Positions 1-14,387 of a DNA stretch of 64,000 bases are shown piece after piece. The DNA comes from Ecdyonurus torrentis. Lineage: Eukaryota > Arthropoda > Insecta > Ephemeroptera > Heptageniidae. Made by a program: the position numbers and the translations under genes. The notes beneath the pieces were generated by a model that searched no databases, had not been told where the DNA came from, and saw only the letters and a list, made by a program, of their open reading frames with translations. The stretch is from positions 30,193,243 to 30,257,242 of the forward strand of contig OX439129.1 in NCBI GenBank assembly GCA_949318235.1, given 5' to 3'. Positions within the stretch are counted from its first letter, which is position 1; each line of letters starts with the position of its first letter.

Positions 1-416
1 TAGTAAAATTGTATTTCTTATCAAAATATTGTTAAAAAATAAAAAAATATAATAAAATTGCATCCAAATAATATTTGTATTTATCTGAAATAATTAATAT
101 TTAACAACACCTTTATTACTTTGATTTATAATTTAATTTGATAACAAATGTATGTGTACGTATTATATAATATGATATAAAATGAGAGAAGCGTTCAGAT
201 TATTATACCATCAAATTAATTTATTATTTTAATATAAAGTGTTGTGTTTTGACCCTAAAACGTGGTATGGATGTATATGTGTGTAGTATGTATGTATGTA
301 TGTATACTTTCTATATAATAATAATAATGTTTTGACAACATCAAAACCAGAGTCAGCAAGCAAGCAAAAGCAAAGCAAGCAGGCGGTGCGGTATAATATC
401 ACAGGGGATGCGAGCA

Positions 417-525
<109 letters not shown>

Positions 526-702
526 TCACAAGTTACGCCTCAATTAACTAATTTGATGACGTAAATAATAAATGACATCATTGATACATCACACGTTACG
601 TCACCATACTATGTGTGCGTGTGTGTGCGTGTAAAACAACAGTGTCAAATTTCCAAATATTTTGCTACTTTATTATCGATACTATTGTTTACAATTACTT
701 TC

Positions 703-821
<119 letters not shown>

Positions 822-1479
822 AAGTCTTACATTAATAATTTTCTAATAAAGGAAGCCTAAAATATGTAATAAAAAAAACGCTAAAAAGTTAATTGCTATA
901 CAGTGTTTTCTTTGTTTGTATATACCGATCTAAAAGCTAAATGAATACAAGTTAATGTTGGTGTGTCGTGTTTGTTGCCTAACTTTTAGGATACAAAGTA
1001 GCTGCGTGCACGATATACAAAAATAATATAGAATATAAAATAGCATGTCTGGTGTTAAATTGCTTACAAAAGAGGAATTTGTGGTAAACCAATTTAATTC
1101 GTGATTTGAATTTTTTTTTCTTTTGATAAAATTAACTATATAGATCGATTGTAATTGAAATTTTATTATTAATGATTTTAGGTTCCATCTAAAATTATTT
1201 TTCTTGTAATGCAAGTCATGGGCAGCATACATATTTTAGCCATTGACAAAAGTTACAATTAAAAATAATAATAATAATAAAAAATGAGAAAAATAATTAT
1301 TCTATAATTTACAGTATGTTGAAATAAATTAATGACTCAAATTTTAATTAATGTTTGTAATTTTTATGTGTGTGTGTATATATATATGTATATATAATAG
1401 AGAGACAGAGAATTAATATAAAATATTTACTAACAAGTTTTATGTATTGCAATGTACATAAAACATATTTGTCAATCTC

Positions 1480-1581
<102 letters not shown>

Positions 1582-1793
1582 ACGTATGCAAGTTGATAGA
1601 AAGAGAGGCCGCAAACAGCTGCCACTCGCTTTGTTTATCTTTGTTATACTGGAAAGTTTTTGCATTCATCCATCAATACTTCAAAGCGACACTATTGCAT
1701 AAAATTTATGGATTGCTGTTTACATAGCAGGAAAATAAAATAAAATTTTTAAAACCACACACAAATTACACACACACACACATATATATAATT

Positions 1794-1797
<4 letters not shown>

Positions 1798-1878
<81 letters not shown>
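1798..1878. repeat. (GT)n microsatellite
   Basis: About 40 GT units, the only long GT tract in the window, with a short (CA)n 20 bases to its left that could pair with it. Confidence 0.95.
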
Positions 1879-1881
<3 letters not shown>

Positions 1882-2516
1882 TATATATCAGACACACATA
1901 AATCTGATTGAATACACTATATGAAAAATACACATGTTTTTATAGCAAAAATGATATCTTGAAATACATCTTATAAAAGATGTAATACGATTTATTTCAT
2001 ATTTAAGTTAATAAATCAAAAATATCCAAAGAAATAAAAACGTTAAATCAAAAGGCAATCCATTTTTTTTTTTTTTTTTTTTTTTTTTCAAGTTCACTTT
2101 TTTTATTGTGTTTCTTTTAACTTTTTGCTTTTTCTCTCTTTCACTTTCTCCCTTTATCAATTATTTTTATAAAATAAAAATTGAATATTTTAATAATAAC
2201 AAAAATATTTAAAATTGAAATGTAGAAATTAAGGTATTATACCACACTACTGGTTTCATTAATATCTTTTGCATATATTTCCACCAGTGATTAAAGTCTT
2301 GTATAATAATGTAATACCTTTTTAATATAAAATAATTAAAGCCATTCTGTGGAAGAGATTTTAGCTACCATGATAATAATATAAAACGTTTTTCAGAGAA
2401 AGAGAGAGAGAGAAATTGAATCCTACTTGCCTAACTAAAGCAAAGAGAAGCCAGCTGTCTCCTAGTATGCAAAATACGCCAGGAGCTTTATCAAATTAAT
2501 TAAGACATCAAAGTAG

Positions 2517-2565
2517 TGACGTCACAATTATGGACGTCATTGATCCAAAAACCTTGATGACGTCA
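2517..2565. promoter_or_regulatory. Cluster of TGACGTCA (CRE-like) palindromes
   Basis: TGACGTCA at 2517-2524 and 2558-2565 with GGACGTCATTGAT between them: three bZIP-type half-palindromes in 49 bases. A diverged version (TGACGTAA, TGACATCATTGAT, TTACGTCA) lies at 557-603, so this may be a dispersed repeat carrying the sites. Confidence 0.35.
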
Positions 2566-3542
2566 TCTAATAAGAAGTATTTTTATTTTAAAATTTGACT
2601 TCTCTCTCTTTCTTTCTCTCTCTCTCTCTCTCTTGATCTTTACCCTTAAATTTTGTGTTGGAGTGCAGGTCAGTTCTTTTTATTTCTTTTTCTTTTCTTT
2701 TTTCTTTTTACTTTTTTAGGTCTATATGAGATGAGAGAAGTTGATTTTCTCATTTCATTTTAGTTTTACAGACACTTATAGAAGATTAAATCCCTTAATA
2801 TATATGTACAGATACAATCTCTTTTACAAATATGGGAGTAAAGACATAAAATTATATCACATATAAAATAATTTCACCAGTTTATTATTATTATTATTTT
2901 ACTCATAATTCTTTTTATTATTATTCTGATATTACCAAAAAAATGAATTGCTGTAACTTTTAGCTATATGCAAGAAAAAAAGTTTTTGTTATAAATATTT
3001 GAACTTTTATTATCAAAATTTATAACTTTTTCCTTCTCATATTATAATAATGACACTAGAAATGCTATAATTTTTAAAGAGAAAGAAAATAGTTTCTTTT
3101 TCTCTCGCTTTTATTTTTAGTAACAACAAAAAGGTAATAATGTATCATGTCAATAAATTTTTATTATAATACGTAATTTTTTTTTTTTTTATATATATAT
3201 ATAAATCGAAAGTAGAATTTTTTAAAATAATACATTACTATCTTGACACTCATAGATATATGAGAGGAAAAAAAGTAAACAACAGTAAACAACAATTTTG
3301 TTACATAATGTGACACAATATGAAACTTTTTTTTTCTTTTACGCAATATATTGTACACATTTTTACTGTGAGAGTGTGTGTGGGGGGGGGGGGGGTCGAG
3401 AGAGAGAGAGAATAAAGGAAATATAATGAAACTTAGTTGAGCTCCTTCATCATTACCTTTGTTTTAAAAAAAAATTTAAGTTATTACTTTAAAAGTTAAA
3501 TGCTTAATAAATACAGAATTACATAGAATTTATAACTTCAAT

Positions 3543-3573
<31 letters not shown>

Positions 3574-4525
3574 GTTAAAAATAAAATTAAATGCTACATA
3601 AAAAATATTATACTTTTGTATTATTTTTAAAACACAATGACAAATAAGCCTTCATATAAAATTTTAATGAACATGTAATTACTTTTTTGGAATAAACATA
3701 ATTTTCTACTCAAAAATTACTACCAAAAAATTGCATAGTTAATGAGAATAATGCCAAACATGACACAAAATAAACAGAGTAGATTTTTTTATTATTATTA
3801 TTGTTGTTATTATTTAAAGTGTTACTCTACTTGAAAAGGCAATCAAGTGAAAGAAATGCGCAGCGTGTTGTCAGTTCTTTATCAGCAGAAAACGCTTCAT
3901 TAAATAAAACTCAACGTAATGAGATGAGTTCTGCTTGATCACACTTTATACACACATGTTTTCATTCCAATAAAATACCAGACTAAAAAAAATAATGATG
4001 AAATAAGTTATATAATAATGATTTAAAATATAAAAATCAATTTTCTAATAAAATTTATTGATAATTCGATGATGTCATTCCAATAATAATTTTAATATGA
4101 ATTTGAGCGTTATATTCTTTAATAAATTTATAAAAATTTATTTCTATCAAAGTGAAATTTAAATTATACTAAAATACTTGTAATTACAGATGGAAACGTC
4201 GTAATTTATGTTGTTTTTTAGTCATACTACAAGAAAATATATGGACATGACTAGCTTTATTATTCAATACGTATATAATCAATCACTGTAGGAAAAAAAA
4301 AAGTATTTAAAAATAGAAATTAATACATGTCAAAATATTTAGATAAACATGTTCTTTTTTTTTTTTTTTTTTTTTTACTTTTTAATATATTATTATTAGT
4401 AATTTGCATAACACTATCTATTATGGGAGTTTCATTTTAGCAACAAAATCATCCAACTGAAACGAAAATCTTTAATGCTGTGGTAGGGAAAAATATTATT
4501 AAAAGATAAAGTGAGTATTATATAA

Positions 4526-4530
<5 letters not shown>

Positions 4531-4593
<63 letters not shown>
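4531..4593. repeat. (TA)n microsatellite
   Basis: About 31 TA units, perfect. Confidence 0.95.
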
Positions 4594-4598
<5 letters not shown>

Positions 4599-4878
4599 CG
4601 TATATAATGCAATTTATCTTCAATGTAGAAAAAAAAATGAAAAATAAAAATTTGTTTCAAACTCTCACGAGTGTAATTTGGTGTGTCGCAAAAACAAAAC
4701 TTTTTTTTTTTTTTTTTTTTTTTTGCCAATGATGAAATAAATCTTATAACTTTTTTTTTCGTGTGCAATACTGATAAACAATAAGCTCGTAAATATAATA
4801 AAGTCATGACAAAAATAATAAAATTTGCCCATTTTAAACATGAAACATGATTGTAAACTAACAAGTAAGTAAAAATCA

Positions 4879-5383
4879 CAGACTTGGGCAGTAACGACGT
4901 TAAGTAATTTTCACTACTTTTTGTTAAAAAAATAACGTAAAGTCATTACTTTTTGATAGTAGTAACGAGTAACGGTAACGCGTTACTTTTTCAAGTAACG
5001 TTTGTCATGTAACGACACTACTTTCTAATATTTCAAGCACTGAAAGAATTAAGCTTCTAAATCTATAATTACATAAATATTCTTTCGTCATTAAATAATT
5101 ATTCAAAATTATTGTTATGATATTGATTTAAATCTCTCTATTTACAATTTATCGGAAAAAAACAAAACAATATTTTTAACTTGTTTTTGAAAAAAATGTT
5201 GTTTTTTTTTAAAGAAATTATTTGCCAGTAAATAACGTATAAAGTAACGCTAAAACTAACTTCACTACTTTTAGTGAGTAGCGTAGTGTCATTACTTTTC
5301 AAAAATGTAACGAGTATAACGTAACGTCATAACTTTTTCTTACGTAACGAAGTTACAAAAAATCAGTAACGTGACCAAGTCTG
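4879..5383. mobile_element. hAT-like MITE
   Basis: Starts CAGACTTGGGCAGTAACG and ends in the reverse complement of CAGACTTGGTCACGTTACTG. The interior is full of scattered GTAACG/CGTTAC words, as in the widespread non-autonomous hAT elements that begin CAGACTTGGGCA. The 8-bp flanks (AAAAATCA and CAAAATTG) agree at five positions, so a target duplication is decayed or absent. No transposase remains. Length 505 bp. Confidence 0.75.
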
Positions 5384-6135
5384 CAAAATTGTTACTTGTA
5401 CGTGATAATCTACATTAAAGCAAATAAAATGTCATACTTTTTTTTTATTATTATTAACAAGCCATTATACAATAGGTTTTAATGTTATTCATAATGATAA
5501 AATAAAAACGTGCTTTGTGAAATAACATACATAAAATAATTTTTTAAAAAATGCATTTTGTTTAAACACGTATTATGTATAATATACAAAGCAAAAATAT
5601 TTACAATTATATTTCTCTTTCATTACTCCACGATATAATTATATATCATATACAATTTTGACAAAACGTTTAAACCCCGGTTTTAAAAATGTTTGTTCAC
5701 CTCAGTCAATTACCTCTCTTTTTGCTACATAACTTGAACGAACACAGTTTCAATATCTAATCATTATTATACATAAAAAAAATAATATCGTATTACATTA
5801 CTATATGTATAAAAATAAAATTAAGCCGATTTAGTTCATTTAGGTGATGTTTCTATTGAAACTGAAAACTTTTTAAACTCAAAGTAAATAAATATAGAAT
5901 TTTTATATAAATAAGCACTTATAGCCTACCAATATAATTAGTTTTAATATACTAAAAATGTTATAATATTGACTATACATTTTGTTTTTAATTGATATTA
6001 AAATATTTGTGTGTGTGTGTAAATATATATATATATATAACAATATAAATAGTTTTGCTCTTTGTTGTTGTTTTTGTTGCAAACTTTTCTTTACATTAAT
6101 AAAAATTAGTTACATTTTTTTAAAGTTCAAAATAT

Positions 6136-6138
<3 letters not shown>

Positions 6139-6191
<53 letters not shown>
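6139..6191. repeat. (GA)n microsatellite
   Basis: About 26 GA units, 280 bases downstream of the PDZ domain C exon in gene orientation. Confidence 0.95.
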
Positions 6192-6195
<4 letters not shown>

Positions 6196-6470
6196 TATAA
6201 ACATACATTTGAACTTTTTATTTTCTTAAATCATTGTATAATATTTAAATTGAATTCAAGTTTTAATTTAAAAGAAAACATGGTATGAAGAGAAGGAGTC
6301 TGTACGTGACATTTGTGATGTAAATTGGTCTGTGGTCGATGTTATACTGCGAGAGACGAGGAAAGATAGAGAGAGAGAGAGAGAAGGAACAAGCAAGGCA
6401 AGCAAAAGTGTAGCAGAGAGTGAGTGAGTGAGTGGTATGTGTTCCATGTACTAAACTAAAACCAACGTAC

Positions 6471-6667
6471 CTCGAGTATCTCGTCTCCAACACGCAAACT
6501 TCCTTCGCGGTACGCCGTTCCACTTGGGTTTAAGCCACACACGAATACAGCCATGCGCGTACGATCTTTGTGGCCAGCTAAACTCACACCCAAACCATTA
6601 GGACCTCGTTCAAGGGCTGCTATCAATAATGAGCCCTTTAAACCACCATACTTCTTCTTTACTTTAT
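6471..6667 (-). CDS. Patj: Patj/MPDZ-like scaffold, first part of PDZ domain C
   Basis: Exon of 197 bp, entering in phase 1 after TTTTTACAG and leaving in phase 0 at CTCGAG before GTACGT. It encodes KVKKKYGGLKGSLLIAALER, then GPNGLGVSLAGHKDRTRMAV, then FVCGLNPSGTAYREGSLRVGDEILE. GLGVSLAGHKDRTRM is a very close match to the GLGLSLAGNKDRSRM loop I recall in MPDZ/PATJ, which is the strongest family evidence in the window. The domain stops after VGDEILE, so the helix B and last-strand exon must lie to the left of the window; nothing matching it is visible in 1-6470. Confidence 0.95.
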
Positions 6668-8589
6668 CTGTAAAAATAACAGAGACAAAAAGAAAAAAAA
6701 CGTTAATAATATAGAAAAACACAAGAAAAAGAAAAAAATAAAGAAATAAAGAAAGTTTAAAATGTCAAAATAAAGTTAAGTTGTAATAGGTCATGGTATA
6801 CACTATATATACATTACGGCTATTATTATTATAGACACTTTATTCTGTATTATCGTTATGGTGAAAATTTACTTGTGGTTTAACATTACCAAGATTAAAT
6901 GTCAGGGGTATTTACTAATGTATTACAACTTGTAATAAGACAGGTATAATTAGCTCAAATAAATTACTTATTAAAACTGATTAAGTTTCATTTATTTATA
7001 TATACGGAAACTGATAAATATATTTTATTATATAATATACATAATATTCAATGTGATATGAGCTTTTCAATTTTTATATTTTTAATTAGTTTCCATTTGT
7101 TATAACTTTTTTACTAATTAATCAGAAAGTATGAAGTGGAAAATTAGAAGAAATCTATTAAAACATGGTAAAAGATAACAAGTTACAGAACCCTTTATAT
7201 AGTTTAATTAATTAAATGCAATTTATAAATATATGGTTTCCTTTGGGAATATAATGTATATATAATAAACCCGTGACGTTTTTGCTTACTAATTCCAGAA
7301 AAAGAAGAAGAAGAAGAAAATGCATTTTCCGTGGAAATTTAATCAATATAAAAAAATTACCCCCAAAGTACTTAAAAGCAAGTATAAATAATCTAAATTC
7401 AATATTTTTTACTCTTCATAGTATGAAGTAAAAATATTATGTTTTATATATTTTGCTCGATTGTGAATAATTTTATTAAAAGTAATTCCAGTAATATATT
7501 ATTTCTTTTACTTTATTGAAATACGATAAGTGTTATTGATATGTTAATATCATGGCACCAGACGGCATGACTGCAAATAATACATTGCATTGACAACTGC
7601 ATAAAATATAGGTCATATACAGATATATTTTTATTGAGTATAATAAAAATATATAATGGCTTGCATCTTTATTTATTTTTATTTTATGTAATGAAAAACT
7701 ACAACATTAATTAAATATTATTTTAAAGCATCATGACGCTAATACCTTTCGGTGTAGGCCAGGATTAAACCTTTTTAAAATAATAATAAATTACGTTTAT
7801 TAAAAAAAAAAATTACCAAGAATTTATTAACTCATATTATTATTATTATTTTGCAAACCAGAAAAAATTATAGTGATACAAAATTACTTATGAAGCTGTT
7901 AACTTTCAAAAATTATGGAAATGTTTACCACGTTATGAAAATATAAAAATAAAATAAAATCGCTTAGGGAAGCACGGCACTTATTCTTTACGCTAAAGAA
8001 TTTCTTACAACTTTTAATGATGACATCATTATAATTTGAATGGTAAAATTCTAATGATTGTTTTCATTGACTTTAAAAGAGAAAAAAAGAGAAAGAAAGA
8101 AATTTCAAAGAAATAAAACTTTGTAAAATGGAAAGGTATTATAATGTATACATTTTACCTGGTAAAGTTACCAAACCATGTTTAATAAATAATCTAAGAT
8201 ATGATCATGGTTTTATCAAAGTAAGCATAATTTTAGGTTAAAGTTAAGAAATTAATTAATAATACTACAAAAACTCCATTTCTGTGTATGTGTAGCGCCT
8301 ACAAGATATGCAACTTTCGTCTCTGTATTGCGGAGCAGATTGCATAAGTATCAGGCGCTTAAAAAACAATGGCCGCCACATACATTTTTTTTAGGAATTC
8401 TTCTATGTTTATATTAAGAATTCAATACAGCAGAGTTAAATAGTGAGATGATTAATTTTACCATCATTAAAAACAAGCAGCAATTAAAATAAATATATTA
8501 CAATACATTATGTCACAAACAGCTTATTATACTATAATATAGTCGTATACAAATTTACATAAACATGCTTTCAACAGTAACAGTAACAG

Positions 8590-8620
<31 letters not shown>

Positions 8621-8931
8621 TTGTATAATGTCTACATACACATTGAAATATTATTTTACAAAACATTATAAAAGTCATTTTGAAGAAAATCTTTTATTAT
8701 TATTTTTTTTAAACCTAACTTAAAAGCTAATCAAGCTGACATAAGCATTTTTAAAACATTAGTTTTTTCTTTCTTCCTTTTTTTAAATTTTTTTTAACTT
8801 GTTAAAATGTGGTTTTATATTTAATATCAACTTTAAGTAGAGATGGGTGGATGAAGTTAGTGCACCTGAGGGTGGAGCTGGCTTGCAGCCAGATAAAAAG
8901 AAGAAAAAAAACTTTTTTTTTGAGCTAGAGA

Positions 8932-8970
8932 AAGAGAGAGAGAGACGGAGAGAGAGAGAGAGAGAGAGAG
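8932..8970. repeat. Interrupted (GA)n microsatellite
   Basis: About 19 GA units with one CGG interruption, in a GC-richer neighbourhood (8830-9120) where no exon could be supported. Confidence 0.85.
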
Positions 8971-11900
8971 GTGAGTAGGTCGAACATTGGTGGTGGTGCA
9001 GTTGGAAGCTTGAGGAGAACACAAGAAGGAGGGGGTTAAGTGGGAAGCCAGCAGGGTAGGTTTCGCCCTCTTACTCACACTTACTTCAGTCCATGCTGCA
9101 ATACACGTTCAGCAATTCTTTTTCTTACAAGCATTGATCCAACACCCGCGAGCAGACACTTTTTAACTTTTGTGTTGATTTCTCATTTTATGCTTTTTAC
9201 TTTACAATTTTTTATCCTCATTCTATTGACTTTTTTTTTTCTTGTTAGCACAACAAAATTTCATACACTTGTAACTTTTTCCCCCTTTCTCCTTCTTCTT
9301 TTTATAACTTGAAAAAAAAAATCGTGTACAAATTTTTTCCTTTACTGTTATTATTTAAACCACACTATAAATCAGTTTTTATTTATCAAACACATTATCA
9401 TAATTAAACAAATCACATTTAAGTAAATCAATCTGTATAATTAAAATTTAGCTAATCTCCTGTCTATACAATGTTTGAAATTGTATTTATTTTTAATATA
9501 TTCATTGCTATGTTAACTTATATTAAAATAGAATAATTCATAAAGAAATTTGAAAAATAAATTCGAGGGATAAAAACATGTATATATAGTATCGAAAAAA
9601 GTAATCATAGAAATTGTACGTTACTGTGAGTTGTATGGAACATGAAAAAGCTAACTATATAGCATTGATCTTTGTGAATGTATGTATATATGCATTTGCA
9701 AGCACGGCATGCAGCGAGCATTGCCAGCAGTTTAAGCTGCCGACCTCTGCATGTATAAGAGAACCAACCGCAGAGATGCCTGCACAGACATTGCGTCACA
9801 CTGGACCAAACTTTACACCATGATAACATCAGTGAATTACTCATGCGCATCGCTACTATGTCCCCTGATTTAAATATAATTCTTGAATGTGCCTAACAGT
9901 TTACGTTATAAAATAATAGCAATGAAGTTTATGACGTACACAATGAGAAAGACCAAAATTACCATATTCTAAAGGAAGACATTGTCCTAAATCGATTGGT
10001 ACACGAATTTTGAATTTTTGAGTTCATTAAGTATTTTTAGTTAATTTTTAAATTTTGAAAAATGATGTTGTAAAGTCGGTAACTTATGCATGTAGGCACA
10101 GGAAAAAAGTTAACGACTGTGACTTCATTTCGTGACTTTCAAAAATTAATTAAAAATATTTAGTGAACACAAAAATTAAAAATTCACATATTTATCGATT
10201 CAGGACAATCAATAAAATTACCACCACCACCCCCCCCCCCTTTTTTTTTTTTTTTTTTTTAGTCTTCCTCAATATATTACATATTGTACATACACACATA
10301 AATGTATTATCGTTCAGTTGAAAGTTTGTCATTAAAGTTGATTCAATTATTTCATAGGAAATACAATGGAATAAATAAATGTAAAACAACTTTGCAGTCA
10401 CTGGTAAATTGACACTATGTAGTTCTCGTCACTCAAATCTATGTACGTACATGAAATGTAACGTTACATACGGAACCAAGATTAAATGAGTTTATATATA
10501 TAAGGTTTGAGTGGAAAAAAAGTAGTTTTGCCTACGCTATTTTTACAAAGTATGTGAATAATAAAGCTTCAGGTTTTTCAATATATGACTCAGAGGCAAT
10601 AATTAACCAAAAGAATTGAGGATTTATTTTTTTTCCTTCAACGCCTTTTTCCTATTATACAACCATACATGAGAAAGCAAAAGCAATACAAGTGGGTTTA
10701 AGAAAAGCTTATATAGATTTCTCTTTTGTTTCATCGTTTCTCTTCTGTTTCTAAAGTACAAATTAATTATTTACTATATTAGCTTTATTCACTTTGAAGT
10801 ATTAATTGTGTTAATATATTCCTATCATGATATAATATTATATGTAAGCAGTACATAATCACACCTACATAACTTCAATGTTAACACACACGCAATTTAC
10901 CAAGAGGTCGTGAATATTGACAGTACTATTTAACATAATTAAACCAAGTAAGCTTGTAATACTACGAGTATCTTAAATATTAACGCAATAATTCGACAAA
11001 AAAAAAAAAAAAAATCTAATTCATATAATAATTTAAACATATATTCGAAAGAAATATGAAAAGGAGGATTGATGATCTAATATAGTAGATCTGTGTAGAT
11101 CTCTATTTGTCAACACGCTGGGAGCAAATGCGCTAACACATACATACAAACGATCTCGAAGCAAGCAAGCAAGCAAGCAAGTATATAAGCAAACCTTGGT
11201 AAAGCTGTAGCACACGGTAAATTCTTAATCATGACATGAAAATGCTTTTTCCTTTCCTTGGTACTTGCAAAGTAATCAACAAAATGAAGTGTCGTTGGTG
11301 TTAAATGTCAACACAAAAGCTTTATGTGTAAATTAATTTTCATAATAATAATAATATACACTTTAAAATTATTTTGTATTATATATTTTGATTTTCATAT
11401 TTAAAAATATCATTATATTATACATGGGGCATGTTAAATTAATTAATATAAAATTACAATACGTATTATATAACATTAATTATATTTTATTTTACTCTTA
11501 AGAATACTATATGTTTTTAATTTAAACGTAATGTGAGTATGAAAGTATACATTAGAAGTAAAATGTACACAAGATTTGTTTTATAAACAAATTAAATAAA
11601 AAAATTTGAAATGTTGTAAAACTTAAGATTAAAATAATAATATAGGAGAATTTAAACATTGCACTGTAGCATATATATATATATATAATATTTTATTTAG
11701 AGTAGTGTATAGTAGTAGTATAGTATAGAAATATGTTAATCTTTAATTTTAAATCTATAGATGTAAGTTATAATAACTTTAAGTTTTAGATGTAATAAAT
11801 ATTTGACGTTATCATGCTCTTATGCCACTGATTGTAACAAAAATAAATAAATAAAAGAATATATATATAATACAATGTCCAATTCATAATATTTTAAAAT

Positions 11901-13315
11901 TAAATTAAAAGTAGAAAAACGAACGCCTCAGAAAGAAAAATTGCACGTTTATCTTCAAATCTCTCCAAGCAGTTAAAAAATAAACTTTTTTTTTCTTTTT
12001 TCAAAAACATGACTTTTGGCCAAGTTACTGTATAGTAAACACAATTCTTATTACCAAGTTTATATTACAAAATAAACTTTATAATAAGTAAACTACTTTA
12101 TAAATATTTTAAGTTTAAAAATCTTTCGAAGGTTTGAATACAATTAAATAGTTTATGTATATATAGATTGTATACTAGTATATATTTCTTTTTCATAATG
12201 TTTAATATTCTCTTCAAAATAATCAACGTAGTATAAGTATATAAAGTGTATTATTATTACTATATACACTATATAGCAGTTTAACGATGATACTATGGTC
12301 GTTTATTTTTATTCTACATTTTTTTTTTACTCGAAAATCCGGTTAATATTTAGAACAGGACACGAGCGTTTGTTATAGACAGATACAGAAAAAAGTAAGT
12401 TGTTTTTTCCTCCCCCGCAATCCACGTGTATTATTTTAAAAAACGAGAAAAGCGTTAAAAAAAAAAGTAGTAAGTTAAGATTAAAAGGAAGCGAGTTTAA
12501 AACTTTCTTATAGCAGTTTATCGACTTATTTTTATGATATTGTTAATGAAAAATTAGAACTTTGATTCTGATATTACAATAATTATATAAATTTTATTGC
12601 TATACCCCACAAGTAAAAAAAAAAAAAAAAAAAAAGGTATATAAATAAAATACTTGCGTACTTGCGATTCTTCAAAGTAAACAATTTTCAACTATCAATA
12701 TATTATAAAATATAACATTGATCAAAAATATAAAATACAAATTATTATTAAAATAAAAAGTCTCAATAAAAATAAAGAAACAGAAATACTTTTATAAATG
12801 GATTACTGTAAAAGAAATTTTTTTAAACTCGGGAAAATATCAAAGAGACAAAAGAAAAAATATATAAAAACCAATTTCCCGTGTCCTTTACGTTTTATAA
12901 AATCGATATAAGAAGCTAGCTGTGTGTCCTTTCTCTTACAGTAACAGCTTATAAGAAGATCTTTTTTTTTTTTTTTTTTTTTTCTTTCTCTTCTTTAGTT
13001 CTATATAAATATATATATAAATATCTATATGCATTGAGGTTTTTAAGATTATAAGAAAACGATGTTGTATTATATAAGCTCTCTGAGATGCAAAGTTGAC
13101 AGAAATAAGAACTTTTTTTTTATTTTTTTTTATTTAATAAATCAACTGTGACAAAACCTCAACTATATTAACAACACTTCATTTAGAGAAAACAAAACAT
13201 ACTTCGTTAAACCGCAAAAATATATTCAAATATTTTACGAGTTCTTCTCCGGTTTTATACGTTAGTTACGTCTTTTATACATCTTCAAAATATTATTAAT
13301 AACATTTATTTAAAT

Positions 13316-13456
13316 GGCCTGTTTACATGGTGCAATATCTTTTACGTAAACATTTCATTGCATATGCAATTTCCATTGATAAAACATTACAATTTAGCGC
13401 AATGAAATTTATTATTTATTGCACATTTAAAACATATTGTAGCATGTTAACAGGCC
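13316..13456. mobile_element. Short MITE with GGCCTGTTTACATG-type terminal repeats
   Basis: The left end GGCCTGTTTACATGGTGCAA and the right end, read in reverse complement, GGCCTGTTAACATGCTACAA match at 17 of 20 bases, and similarity continues inward (ATATCTTTTA against ATATGTTTTA). Length 141 bp, no coding capacity. A TAA-like flank is present on both sides but too common here to count as a target duplication. Confidence 0.65.
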
Positions 13457-13743
13457 TTAACTGTAATAATAATATTAAGAAAGCATATTAGTTAATTATT
13501 GTTAAAATATATTCATATATTTTATATGATATAATATACTGTAGTGTGCAAGTAAATCAGTGTAAAATGATTTTGTGTTTTAACGACAACTTTCATTATA
13601 TAATATAGTATATTATTATGCCTTACGGCATATCTATATAACATAAATTTCAAGGTGCTAAATAATTATTGATTTTGTTTTATAAAGTTATAGAGGTTTA
13701 ATGTAATTGATGAATCATGTAACAAAAAAGTTAGTTAAAAAAT

Positions 13744-13747
<4 letters not shown>

Positions 13748-13780
<33 letters not shown>
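13748..13780. repeat. (GA)n microsatellite
   Basis: About 16 GA units followed by CAGGCAGACAGAGAGACG. Confidence 0.9.
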
Positions 13781-13784
<4 letters not shown>

Positions 13785-14007
13785 CAGACAGAGAGACGCA
13801 AAAAAAGTTTAAGTGCAAGTTGGTTTCCTCATCTTTGTCTTGTAGTTTAAGTATATAAAGCTTTGCTTTTTTTCCCTATTTCCTTCAAAAGTCATTTTAC
13901 GTACTTTTTTGTCCTTATAAAAAGCTATATTCTCTTGTGTAGTTTAAGCTTTGGTTGACTTTCATCAAAAAAGAATCATAAAAACAAGTCCAAAAAGGTC
14001 TTTGCAA

Positions 14008-14128
<121 letters not shown>

Positions 14129-14387
14129 CTATTATCAAGTTTCGTGGTTTATAAGTCAGTAAAAACAAAAACCAGAGATGAGTATAAATCTGCTTTAAAT
14201 AATAAGTAAACTGTGTAATGTAACTAGCTAGTTAGCTAATTATATACATATCATGCTTTTAAATACAGAAAATTATATTTTTGTACATATGCAGATAATG
14301 GAGTAGTGGACTTCGGAGAGAGAGGTTGTGTTTGGTGTTTGCTCCGTCGTATACTACTGTATATTGTGCTGAAAAAGTGAAATAAAA

